64,000 bases of DNA, from positions 193,905-257,904 of the forward strand of contig NSJX01000021.1 of assembly GCA_002286715.1 (NCBI GenBank), given 5' to 3'. Positions 23,539 through 34,294 of this stretch are shown in pieces. The translations under genes were made by a program, and so were the position numbers. The stretch is from Dentipellis sp. KUC8613 (taxonomy: Eukaryota; Basidiomycota; Agaricomycetes; Russulales; Hericiaceae). Positions within the stretch are counted from its first letter, which is position 1. Each line of letters starts with the position of its first letter. The notes under the pieces are model-generated. The model saw only the letters and a program-made list of their open reading frames with translations, was not told the DNA's origin and ran no database searches.

Positions 23539-25405
23539 TTAGAAAACAAATATATCGACCTTCTCATACCGTGGCCTCATCATCTCACGGTATCGGCCTG
23601 CCATTGCATTCCCCAAGAATTTCGTCGGCTCCCTACGCAGGCCCCATGCAACTCGAGAAACGATACTCTCGTTCCTCCCAAACCCAAGAATCCGTTGTCC
23701 ATCTAGTGCCCAACTCCAATATTTGTCGTTCAGGACTGGCTCGGAGGTCACGTAGTACGGGAGACTGGTCGTTACTGGTGCTGTGAACCACTGCGCGAGC
23801 GCGACGGTGGACGGATCGTCGATCAGTTGCAAAGCCCCCTCTTCATACCGGAATCGTGTATTGAAGTCGAGCATCTTTATAGATGCGGCACCCGGGCGTG
23901 CTGGATCCTCGATCCTGCTAATCAGCCGGGATCCGTGCACCCATCTTGCGACACATCCAGTGATCAGATAGTCGCCGCGGAGGAGAGGGAAAACTGCAAA
24001 CCTGCTGGTTCCGAGAGTATGCGGCTGGTAGCCGCGAACGCGCTGCACAAGAAGCCGCGTGTCCTGCGGTCCCCACTCCTCCCACAACCACGTCTTTGTA
24101 GCTCCCGGCTCGCACATGTTCATCCGCTCAAATAGCTTCTTGCGTTGTATAATGAAGCACGGCGATTGATCATTCTTGGAGGGATTGTGATGGCGGAAGC
24201 AAAACGCTAATATTTTATTTGCAGGATCTTCGATAAAGTGCGTACCGGACTCCGGCATTGTCGAATGCTGCCCATCTGTGATGGTCAGGGCCACGGAGAG
24301 CTTGCGCGGTAATGGAGGGAAGTCGAGCGATATAAGCGTCCGGGAGCTGCCTGTGGACGTCTTGAGAGTAATAACATGTAGGGTTGCGATCAATAAATGG
24401 GAGTTCTTGACCCTATTGCGTTCAAATGTCGTTACGATTATCATGCGCGGCGTGAGGAAGGCGAAATCGCTGATCTCGTAGGACCATTGTTCTCGCCAAA
24501 GGCATTGCTACAGAAGTGATTAACAATAGATCTAGAATAAGTGCATGACAACGAGAAGGGCGTACTCACGTAGATCATATCACCAGTCTTCCAGTTCCAC
24601 ACCAGCACGCCTGGATTATCGATGCTAAGGCCAATAACATCCTTGGCGATGCGCACGGTATGTATCTGTAGAGGGTAAGGCAGTGCAGGACAATCAAGGA
24701 CTTCCTGCGCCGCCTCTGGATGCAGGGCGGCGCCGTCAGAACTAAGAGTCATCGGATGCACGCGCAGAAACGCGGGCGGCTCGCCGCCAGCCTCGAAGGG
24801 CGCCTCCACCACCATTCGTATCAACACCAGAAGATCCTGCTCGGGATCCACAGCAACGTGATCTGCCGGCGTACCGGCGTGGTCAGCAACAATAGTCCGC
24901 GAGAGCGATCTGGTCGTCGGGAGCATCAAGACAGTCGTCGAGCGAGCCTGTTCTCCGAGACCAGAGCCAGAGAATGCGGTTTTAGCAACTACACCACCTG
25001 CGAGATCATAGCGTTCGCCAGGAGGGACGAGAGACATCCTTTTGAGACGCCAGTTCAAGGTGCGCCACCCTTCGTTTAGCTCTTCGAGGCGCCGCAGGCG
25101 CTCTGATGTGGGTGCATCCGTGCAGATCCCAGCGTCGAGCTTCCCAGAGCAGTAGAGTCTGACGCGATATAGCAACGAATCGCTGTGGCGAACTATATCA
25201 CGTAGTCGCTTGCAAGCCTGTGGGCATCTGGCTTAGCGAAGGTGCAAGCTAGACGAGGCTCAGGCTCACGTACCATACAGCATCTGATTAGATCGTCGGG
25301 CTCTATGTGCTGCGATACTGCGGCGAAGAGCTCCGGAGGCATCGTGGCGAGTGATGCGCGATCGCCTGAGGCTCTCACAAGTGTGGAGGCATCGACGCCA
25401 TCCAT
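23539..25405 (-). CDS. F-box protein, paralog B
   Basis: Three exons: 25405-25274, 25217-24570, 24507-23539; 582 residues. The F-box is TMPPELFAAVSQHIEPDDLI then RCCM, intron, ACKRLRDIVRH. The first two introns sit where those of paralogs A and C do, but the third and fourth introns of A and C are absent. The last 323 codons are one open exon, so introns were lost here (or gained in A and C). Shared marks are WRTLNWRLKRM, PGVLVWNWKTGDMIY, WLWEEWGPQDTRLLV, KMLDFNTRFRYEE, TSLPYYVTSE and the ending YEKVDIFVF. The same SCF adaptor role is inferred from the F-box. It is the most divergent of the three in the middle section (MTLSSDGAALHPEAAQ replaces the RSLSS-PHP block). Confidence 0.85.
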
Positions 25406-25665
25406 CTCGCGCGGGGCGAGGGGTCAACGTCAGAGGTACTGATACTAGTACAAGATACAAGTACAAGCCGATGAGCCACTGATAAAGACTGGCTGTGAGT
25501 GCGTGGGGAAGTACATGTTGTAGACGCTCGTGAGTCGTTCGCCGAAGTCAATCCGATCTGGCAAGCGCTTCCTGCATTCCCAGGGTAAAGTAAACATGAT
25601 CTGAACGGTAGACACTGCGAAGATTTCGCCAGGGCACACTCACTACGAGTGTCAGACTGTGCATA

Positions 25666-25957
25666 TCACGATTGCGTGGTTGACGCTTCCATGTAGAACA
25701 TGCTGATGCGAAAACTGTGAGTGCCAGAAGATTGACTGCTCAGCACTTGAAGTACATACCGCAATGCAGTGATGTCATTAATGACATCACTGAAACGTCT
25801 ACAAACCTGTTGGAAGCATGTTAGAATGAACGCGATATGTGGCGAGAGACCCAGGCCTTACAACAGAACACTTCAGGAGTTCCTTGTAATCCAGTATGTT
25901 GAGAATTACTACGAGCACCCCGACCGCAGGCAAATGCAGGCCGGAACTCTTGGTATC
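25666..25957 (-). pseudogene. F-box paralog relic (first two exons only)
   Basis: On the minus strand, LPAVGVLVVILNILDYKELL then KCSV is followed by a GTAAGG donor (25861) and a CAG acceptor before VCRRFSDVINDITALRYVLQ (25806 onward). This matches paralog C (VEVLVMIFGLLDFKALLRCS, intron, TCKHFREVINNTAALRYIIE) in order, phase and intron position. The frame has a stop just before the F-box (25960-25958) with no in-frame ATG. After YVLQ similarity ends and a stop follows at 25666. None of the 450-residue substrate region remains. It is therefore a truncated duplicate between paralogs B and C. Confidence 0.75.
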
Positions 25958-26233
25958 TTATCGGCAGCTGAGGCTAGGACATTGGCCGGACCTGCTAGAG
26001 CCTGCTGCAAAATGTTGATTAGTTGAAAATAGATCTAGGTTAGCCACGTCGACGCCGCGTTGGCTTTCGGGAGCTTCCATGTCCTTAGTAGATATCTGAA
26101 ATGCCGAGCTCGCAACATTGCATACTCTCCAAGTCAGCGGGGCACTTTTACTTATTATGAATGATAAATAGAAACCTGTCCTCGAAGCGTTGCACGAGAT
26201 CTAGAATGCTCGCCCACCGAAGTCACCCAGCTG
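25958..26233. other. Intergenic flank of F-box gene C
   Basis: Short spacer holding the 3' end of F-box gene C. No motifs beyond the relic upstream. Confidence 0.35.
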
Positions 26234-28276
26234 TCAAACAGTATATAACTCTATCATATCGAGTCGACGTCCGCCCACGCTCTGTTGTGAAGCCCGTAAA
26301 TAAATAAAGGCCTGCCGTGGAGCAGAACTACGTACCTTCTCGCGGAATAGGCCCTGCTGGTTGAGCGCGAAGTCCTCGTTAGTGGCAACCACGTCACGAG
26401 GCTCGACGTCTAGAATCGGTGTTGTATAGTAAGGCAGTGTGCTGACGATAGGCTCGACATAGTCCTCCTCCAAGACCAATGTCGTTGGCTCGGTCACGAG
26501 GCGTGTCAGAGAGGTTGATACGCCGTCGGGAGTACCTGCTCGGGCATCGTAGTATCGACCACGGGTGTTGAAATCCATGATTTGCGTGGTGACCTTGCCA
26601 TCCTCTTTGACAGGCCAAACTACGCGTTCGCCGTCGGCAACGCTGTGAGAAATACGACGTGAGAAGCAGAACTACCAAGACATAATGATCCCAGCGTACC
26701 TGTTGAGCAGCTGGTACCGATCGCGGGTGTCAACTTTGACGCATCTCGTATTATCTGGACCCCATTCTTCCCATGGGATGAAGCCGCGTGACTCGGGTGA
26801 GGGTGCTGTATCGTGCTGCTTCAATAAAGAGACAAACGTATCCCGATGGACCACAGTGCCAAGCTTAGCATAGGATGTGCCCACACCAGTGAACCAACGT
26901 GAGTGGATGACATAGATGTGGCTCTCGGGCGCTGTAGTGAACATGTCGCCACAGCCGGGGGTTGGTGCGGGAAAGAATCGACCAGAGTCGATGGAGATGT
27001 CGACTTCTTTGTTGTTCGCGACACGCTGGGGAAGACGAAGGCTTGCTATGAGCTTCATGTTTGTAGGCGGAGGCGGGGATACTCCATGTGAAGGATCGAA
27101 CGAGAAGAGATTTATGTGATCTGTCCATGTGTCCTCTTCAGTCTTTGTCGTCGCAATAACAATGAGACTTGTGGGCGTGATGAAGCTGTAATCATGTAAT
27201 TTGCATTCAAACGACGATGAATGCAAACCCTGGAACTGATGAGAAGACGAAACCACGGAATAGACGGCAACTTACTGCAAGCTCGTCGCCTGTCGTGTGA
27301 TCCCAAATGCAGAGCTCCATGCGCCCACTGTTCGAGGCAAGAGCGCTGAGGAGGTTCCAGTCAAGAGACACTTTTCGAATGCGCGGCGCCTCGACTAGCC
27401 CATTGGAGAGGTCATACTCTATCACAGCATCACGACACAGCGGGTGTGGCTCTTGTCCACCAGAGCTAAGACTTCTGAGATGCATGCAAATCGGAATTAC
27501 GCTGAAGTCGACGTCTGCGGGTTCGGGGTCATTCTCATCGATTTCAGCCTCTAGCCTGCCATTCTCGACGAAGACAATCAAGTCCGTCGAAGGCTGCACC
27601 AGGACATGATTGATTTGAATGACTTCGCCGTTTGGGCCTGTACTTGTACTGATATAGTAGGTGCCTTCGGTCACAGGCTTGCCACCTTCCGGGAGGTTAC
27701 GGACTTTGAGAAGGGTCCGAGCAATGGAATGGGTGGGCGCAAGTTCATAGGCTATCCAAGCCAGAACGCCGGGCGCAGAGAAGTCGTAGGCGAGTCCATA
27801 ATACCCCACTGGAATGCTTTCTTTATGGGTCCAGTTCAACGAACGCCAGCGCGAACGACGGTTGAGGACCGCCTCTAACCGCTGTGAGGCGGTAGAGGGG
27901 TGGTTCGGGTCTCCATCAACCAATCCGTCGACGGCAAGTTCTATGATATACCGTAGGGCAGCAGTATTATTGATGACCTCACGGAAGTGTTTGCAAGTCT
28001 ATATTGTCAGGATAACGTTAGAATGACGGGAGCATGAGTAACGAAAAAACCTACTTCGGAACACCTCAGGAGTGCTTTGAAGTCCAGCAGGCCAAAGATC
28101 ATTACAAGAACTTCGACAGCGAATGGAAAATTAGCAGCATGAGCCGCGCTAGTGGCACCAACCATGTCGACACAAGGCCTTCTAGCGGTAGAAGCAGAAC
28201 TAATAATGACGGTTGCGGATGCTTCGAAGTCTTCAACGAATACGCAGGCTCGGAGTCGACCGTTTGGCTTCAGCAA
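26234..28276 (-). CDS. F-box protein, paralog C
   Basis: Five exons: 28276-28055, 27998-27276, 27229-26700, 26642-26336, 26281-26234; 609 residues from the first ATG or 572 from the second in-frame ATG at 28165 (MVGATSAAHAANFPF), which fits the paralogs' N-termini better. The F-box is FPFAVEVLVMIFGLLDFKAL, intron, TCKHFREVI. Family marks are RSRWRSLNWTHKE, MHLRSLSSGGQEPHPLCRDA, ELCIWDHTTGDELA, FIPWEEWGPDNTRCVK, IMDFNTRGRYYD and VSTLPYYTTP. The exon-intron structure equals that of paralog A, including a short last exon (16 codons). It is predicted to be a Skp1-binding SCF adaptor; the substrate is unknown. It ends about 280 bases before the relic. Confidence 0.84.
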
Positions 28277-29590
28277 GCCTGCTTCCGAAATCGCCGACGA
28301 AATTTTCGACTACCGACGTCACTTCCCCGCCTTCTACCTCGTCGTCCATAGTGTCCATTGCATTTCTCGCCACTCTCATGAAGCAGTGATACTCAACCAA
28401 TGGATTCTTCTTCAGCCCTTTGTAGCATTTATCTGACGGCCTACATTTCAAAACCCGCAGCCGCCTCAAGAACCAACACAGATGGCACTTGAGGAACGCC
28501 TTCTCCCCCGCACTGCGAAGGAACGAGCCCCAATCCATCTTAAGATAAACGGCTCGAGCACACAAGGGTCGATCCGTGTTTGTTTCCCGGCGACGTTTCC
28601 AAAGTACGGGTAATCGGTGGTAGTGAGTGACGACAGTTTGAACCGTTGTATCCGTAGGTCCCATCTACGACTTCGCTGTATCACGGTCACTAGGGAACGC
28701 GATTTCCATATGCCGCTGTAACGCGACGCTGTCTGACATTGGGTACAGCTTTGTGGGGGTAACTGTGTCGCTCTGAGGCAGAAGCGGCTCCGCGAAGCTG
28801 ATAGATGAGGTTGATTATGCTGTGCTACTTAGGATGGAAAAAGGGCTAGTTAGCGTTACATGGCTATTGATAGTGTTCGAGGCTGACTATTGATTTGTGG
28901 TCCAACCCCTTGGGCCAAGACGTGTCCTCGGGCTCAGAGCTTATGCTACAGCGCCTCTCGTAGACGTGGGGCGATGGAGACGTCGTGGCAAAAGTCTCAA
29001 GTCGGGCGAGAACCGCCTTGTCAGCAAAGCGGCATCTTCCTCAAGTTCTCACCAAATCCTCAAGGATGCAGAAGCAAGGCTACGCGGATCGTCCCATCGC
29101 CTACTGGAACGACAGCAGTGGAAGCAAAACGCATGGAGCATCGCAGGATGAGGCGTCCGCGCTCAGCCATGGCCATGTAAGTAGCCCATGCGGTATGATC
29201 TTCAGGAAGGTGCCAATAATAGTGTATCCCAGGGGATAAGCGTTCGACAAATGCAGTAAGATGGTCACCCGTCTTCGGTGATACATATATGTTGATAAGT
29301 GTGGAGTGCGGGACCTCGCTATAGAGGGGTGAACGATCTGCTGAGAATTGCGGTGTAGTGTCCCAAAGGAAGTTGGTGCCGCATAACGCTGGGGCATGTG
29401 AAACAAGCACCAGATGGCATATCTGTCTCAGGTGGATCCGAGCGTGGAAGATGCAGACAGAACGAGTGCGAGGACTCGGAAAGGAAATGAATTTGAGCAG
29501 ATGTTCGAATTCGTGGTGGGCAAACGGTGCGCGTATTCCATACATCGACCTCTAGTATCTGACGGCCCGTCAATGATGTCCCGAGGCTTC
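28277..29590. other. Intergenic with an unresolved minus-strand open stretch
   Basis: 28277-29000 holds only short frames. A minus-strand open stretch at 29545-29060 has protein-like composition (for example HLVLVSHAPALCGTNFLWD and SPGIHYYWHLPEDHTAW), but I found no start, domain or partner exon. It could be a decayed gene or a downstream exon of something not recognised. It is not in frame with the NDUFB9-like gene. Confidence 0.3.
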
Positions 29591-30144
29591 GTGGTCGAAG
29601 ATGGGCCCGAGCGGGGGCTAGACAACTTTGAGTTATGGAGGAGAAGGTGGACGAAGAGACATAGCCTACGGGTGCATTGCGCTCCCTAAACGGACAAAGT
29701 CAGTAACTGTGGGGTGCGTGTCAATGTCACAAGCAACTCACCATTTCGTTCCGCCAGGGAAAGGAGCAGCTGCATTATAATATTGTCAGGACGCTTAAAA
29801 CGCAGTAGTCGACGAACGTACGGATATAGGGATCAGGGTGCCGTCTCTCCGCAAGCTTAGCCTCCGCTTTCTCCAGGATATTAGCAAGAGCACGGGGGTC
29901 GCTCACGTCCCTAAGTTCCATAGATGAGTCCACCATTGAATACATAGGTTTGTGAAACGCGTTTGTCGCCCAACAGCGTCCAGCTCAGCGCGTACCTGTT
30001 GCTCTCGAACTCGGCTCTGATGGCCAGAGCGCGCGGCCGGAAGAGGTCGTAGCGGACGACCCAGTCCTGCTCGTTCTTCAGCATGCGCTTATACAGAGAC
30101 TTGACATAGAGTCGGTGGGCAGACGAGAAGGGGGAAACGGACAT
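29591..30144 (-). CDS. NDUFB9: Mitochondrial complex I LYR subunit (NDUFB9/B22-like)
   Basis: Exons 30144-29996, 29910-29822, 29769-29742 and a last exon from 29685. NDUFB9 (B22) is an accessory LYR-family subunit of NADH:ubiquinone oxidoreductase that docks acyl carrier protein at the inner membrane. The protein starts MSVSPFSSAHRLYVKSLYKR (LYK form of the LYR motif). It continues DWVVRYDLFRPRALAIRAEF, then SDPRALANILEKAEAKLAER, HPDPYIPAPFPGGTKWERN, all in the order of B22 proteins. One exon is only 28 nt. Past KWERNAPVG the frame stays open to 29319, far beyond normal length, so the true stop or another intron lies soon after 29685; the end given here is approximate. It is divergent from RRN3, with the two ATGs 120 bases apart. 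Confidence 0.8.
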
Positions 30145-30264
30145 GGTGTTCGCTGTGTACAACGGTGGCGGGAGAAACGCGGACGCTGTCGCCAAAGCCC
30201 GGCGGTAAAGCTGACTAAGCAAAATTTCCCTCTGCTCGACGCTCACCTTGTCCTCTGCCAAAAT
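30145..30264. promoter_or_regulatory. Bidirectional promoter, NDUFB9-like / RRN3
   Basis: Only 120 bases separate the two start codons, so the genes must share core promoter sequence or have overlapping leaders. The minus-strand frame of the NDUFB9-like gene is open through this interval without a stop; I take that as chance. No TATA box is visible. Confidence 0.5.
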
Positions 30265-32995
30265 ATGGACCCACACTCCCGACATTCTCAGTTCAATCAG
30301 AGACAGCCGAAGTCGAAGCCTTTGGCACCTGCCTCATTGCATATGGACTTCTCGCAATCAAAATCGTCTCCTTCGTTAAAGGATTTCTCGAAGAAAACTA
30401 CACCAAGCAAGCCATCGACTTCAACCCCTACGTCCTCCCAAATGTCGAGGCCGATTGCGACGAACTCGAGAGTGAAGCAGAATGAGCGGTTCAGGCAAGA
30501 TATGCATCTGTTGTTTGTGAACGATGCCTTGCAGCAGAAGACGATGGTATGTTCTCCCCATCGTGTCGTGTGCCGGATAGCCGTGGCTCTGGCCACACCT
30601 CGAACTCGTCCCAGAATAATCGGATTACTTGACCAGGGTGTTGGAACATAAACGAATTGGCACACGGGGGAAATATTCATGTTGAGCTTGAGCGATAATC
30701 CTGGCGAGAAATCCGCTTCATTTTGGGATGATTTGGGCATGTGTCAAGAGTCGCGGTTGTCACCCCTAAACGCGTTGTTGACAATTGTGTTCCCAGGGAA
30801 ATAGCAAACCTTTCGAAGAACTCGTCGACCAGTTCAATCTGAAAAAGGTTGCGGACGATGGACCATCTCCTATCCCGCAGTTGCGGCTATGGCTATTGGC
30901 CCTTACACATACCGTGTCTCGTCTCGGGCGCACACATTCAGCGCTCGTGGATGCAATTATTCGTCTACCATGGATGACGATGGACTCCACCTTTGTCAAA
31001 ACATACACTTCTTTTATCGGCATATTGGTCAGTGCTCGACCAGAGTATTTGTCGCTGGTGCTTGGCAAGATCGCTCAAGGCTTCACGTATCGTAGGTCAT
31101 GTCACTCAGACGATCGATATGCTTTGTTTATTCTTGAGATTCAGAATCTGGTCTCCAAGCCCTCGAAGCGGGACTTCCAGAAAGCTCCTCGGCTCCCCTC
31201 ACGAGACGGGTGGTCTATGATCGCCTCCACTACCTCTTGCGTCATCTACTTTCGCTTGTACCAACATTACCGTCCACTCTACAACCTCTCCTCACTCGCA
31301 ACTTCCCTCATAAGCGACAGCCTCTGGTAAACCAAGTGACGTACATCCGCAACATGCTCCGTATCACCGAATATTGCCCAGAAATCGCAGATAAATTGTT
31401 GTCATCCATCATAGACCGCGCGATACAAATAGACGTACGTCCTTCTCCCATTTACTGTCGGGCGAACATTGACATGGCCCCGGCTTATAGGTGGAGATCC
31501 AGGTAGAGATTGAGGAGCTCGAAGCAGCAGGCGCTGCGCACGAGCAAGCGGAGTTGTTCGATATAGATCCTTTCGATACCGTTGTCGGCCAAGAAGAGGT
31601 GACGGAGGATTCCGACGACGATCAAGACGATATCGACGGAGACGACTTCTCAGACCTGTCGTCAGACGCTGGCGAGGTGGACGAGGATGACCCAAAGGCC
31701 GTTCTTGCAACCCAAGATCTCAAGCATATCCACGACATGACCAACAAGCTAGATTCCATACTCAAGCTTATATTTGACCACTTCAATCGTGCGATCTCCA
31801 TGCCTCTAGCAGACTCCCTATCATCACTCCTTCCATCTGGCTCCGACTCTCCTTTCTCACCACTCAGCACACCTACTGTCCAGTCTCCTCCGTCAATCAC
31901 CGAGGAGGCCAGAAGAGACCAGCTCCGCTCCCAGTTCCACACCCTCCTCTCCATCTTCGATCGCACGATCTTACGTACCTTCAAGTCGCGATATACCCAG
32001 TTTCTCCTCTTCTGGTATGCATCCCTAGACCCCGAGTTCAGCGACACCTTCCAGGGCGAGCTCGTCTCAAAGGCCCTGTTGGACGCGGATCAACCGGTCG
32101 TGACACGCGCCGCGGCCGCGAGCTACATCGCGAGCTTCGTCAGCCGTGCACTCTTTGTCGACCGTGAATGCACACGCAGCGTCGTGCGGCTGCTCTGCGA
32201 GTTCCTGCGCAGCCAGCTTGACATGTACGAGATGCTCGCGGGCTCGGGGCTCCGCCACGCGGACGGGCTTGCCCCGCAGAACGTGGTGTACGCGGTGACG
32301 CAGGCGGTGTTTCTGATTTTCTGCTTCCGGTGGAGAGACCTCATGCAGGACGAGGCGGAGGAGATCGATGAGTTCGGGTCGACGCCTGGGCGGGGGCCGC
32401 CGAAGAAGTGGATGGACGAGCTTGCGATTGTCCAGCGGATTGTTAACAGCAGTCTCAACCCGTTGAAGGTGAGCACGCACAATAACCTTGAGCTGTGTGG
32501 CAGACCAATGCTTACGTCTTCCTTGCTGCCCAGTACTGCTCCGAGAATGTCGTGCAGCAATTTGCTCGCGTCGCACAAGCCACGGGCTTCGTCTACGTGT
32601 TCCCGCTCATCGAAGCGAACCGCCGGCTAGACTTCACGCCGAACAATCCATCCACGCCCAGCAGCAACATGCACATGCCGACACTTTTTGGCGACAACGT
32701 CCTGGACGAGCTCAATACCTTCTTCCCCTTCGACCCTTACAACCTCCCGAAATCAAGTTTATACATCGAGGGCGTGTATCGCGAGTGGTCCTCAGTCGAT
32801 ATCGACGATGAAGACGATGAAGATGAGGAGGAGGACGTCGGTGTGGCGCATCTGCCTGGGCGTCCGATATCTGGCGCGACGCAGCCCCAGGCACAGTCGC
32901 AGGAGGATACGGATGGCCTAGGGGCGTCGTTTGGGGGGATGAGCATCAGCCCTGCGGCTGCGCCTGTCGCAGGGCTCACCTCAATAGTTGTTTGA
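30265..32995 (+). CDS. RRN3: RNA polymerase I transcription initiation factor RRN3
   Basis: Five exons: 30265-30546, 30797-31091, 31145-31434, 31491-32468, 32534-32995; 768 residues. RRN3/TIF-IA binds Pol I and makes it competent to start rRNA transcription. Family marks run through the length: LWLLALTHTVSRLGR and ALVDAIIRLPWMTMDS early, YDRLHYLLRHLLSLVPTLPS, LDSILKLIFDHF after an acidic stretch (EDSDDDQDDIDGDDFSDLSS), TRAAAASYIASFVSRALFV, and FFPFDPYNLPKSSLYIEGVY followed by REWS near the C-terminus, the RRN3 hallmark. A second acidic run follows (DDEDDEDEEEDVG). For the last intron a 35-nt version is open too, but the 66-nt version gives the expected LNPLK-YCSENVVQQF join and a good branch point. 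The first intron (250 nt) is unusually long here. Confidence 0.94.
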
Positions 32996-33665
32996 TTGTC
33001 TCGCCGGTAGCTGGATTTGGTTACCACGCTGGCGCGCTCGAGTCAATTCAGGGCTTCGCTGATGGTTTCTGGCCGTGTGTGAATTCGATGGATTCATTGT
33101 GCGGTGAATATTGCGATACGGGACGTTTAAACGTCTGAATGCTTGGCTTCGTGGGGCCTTCGTCGACCCTGAGCTGGATACGCGACCACCGCGGAAAATC
33201 TCGGAGAGTGTTTCCCACCAGGATTCTGACCATACGTTCGTCGTGCACAACATCTATGTCTCTTGATGCGCGGCGACTCATGAGCATCTTCCATTGAGTC
33301 TAAGTGAGTAGCCGACAGATTGTGAGAATGCATCCAATCTGGTGCTTTCTGCATCCCCCAGACATACGCCAGCCGGCTGACGCTTTTCCGACTCGCACTA
33401 ACTGCCTCGGGCTTTCTCAGCGACACGAACTCGAGTACGTCAGTCCGCGCTATTTTTGACTGAACTCTCTTCGATTCCCAGCGCAATGACGGCAAATATG
33501 GTCCACTAATGGCGAAGATGGTCCTACAATAGCATTTTACAGGCCTCGGGCTTTCTGAATCCGTGCCCGAAGTGCATACGTACAGTACATGGAATCGTGC
33601 GTAGCGCCTAGTGCTTTCACATATATGGAGGACGGAGCGACCCTCATACAGCCTTCATTCATGAG
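32996..33665. other. Intergenic, no gene seen
   Basis: This is the 3' flank of RRN3 and promoter of the DUF302 gene. Minus-strand frames at 33048-33495 have no motif or splice support. Confidence 0.45.
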
Positions 33666-34294
33666 ATGGCATCCCACTCGACTTCTCAGCTCCGCACCGT
33701 CGAGCGCGTCACATACACCACCGAGCTCCCAGTTGCGGAGGTCCTCAGCAGGCTCGATCGCGCAACGAACCGCGACAAGGGGACCTATGGGCAACGCGTG
33801 CAGAATTTGAGCGACAGATCAAGAGAGGAAGCCGAGGGGCTGGTGCACGATGTCGTAGGAGATGGCTTCACGTACGCCCGGCGTTAGCCTTCCCCGTCGT
33901 CCTTTCGCCTACGCCCACGAGCTCGGTCGTGGTAGCGGAAGTGCTCATGCTCGCTAATTGCAGATTCTTCTTCGAGACCAACCACACGAACTGGCTGCGT
34001 CCGTTGCTGGGTGAGACCATGCCGGAGGTGCATGTGTACCATATTGGCAACCCGCTCATCGCACGGACGCTGCTGCAGCACGACCTGATTGCAGGCCTTT
34101 ACGTGCCTCCGAAGCTCTTCATCTCGGGCCAGTCTAGCCCCGAAGGCCAGCCGAAGGGCACGGCGGTCATCTACGATGTGCCTTCGAGCATCATCGGGAC
34201 AGAAGGGAATGAGGAGCTCAAGGCGGCCACGAAGATCCTGGATGAGAAATTGGAGGGGTTAGTCAAAGCTATCACTGCTGTTTCAGTTAGATGA
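33666..34294 (+). CDS. DUF302-domain protein
   Basis: Two exons, 33666-33871 and 33964-34294, give 178 residues. The N-terminus (RTVERVTYTTELPVAEVLSR) is followed by FFFETNHTNWLRPLL, VHVYHIGNPLIARTLLQHD, AGLYVPPKLF, a short disordered loop and then VIYDVPSSIIG. This is the strand-helix pattern and ETNHT/IGNPL core of the fungal and bacterial DUF302 fold. Function is not established for fungal members; the fold suggests a small soluble alpha/beta protein possibly binding a ligand. The first exon is charged and may form an N-terminal helix. No signal peptide or membrane segment. Confidence 0.75.

Noticed and set aside
28233..28664. 143-codon minus-strand frame overlapping F-box C exon 1
   Set aside because: It runs in a different frame through a supported exon and has no recognisable motif.
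29319..29590. Extension of the NDUFB9-like last exon to the in-frame stop at 29319
   Set aside because: It would add about 100 residues with no resemblance to the family, which ends shortly after KWERN; a nearer stop or intron is more likely.
32469..32503. 35-nt version of the last RRN3 intron
   Set aside because: It is in frame but shorter than any other intron here, and it inserts residues absent from the family; the 66-nt version fits better.
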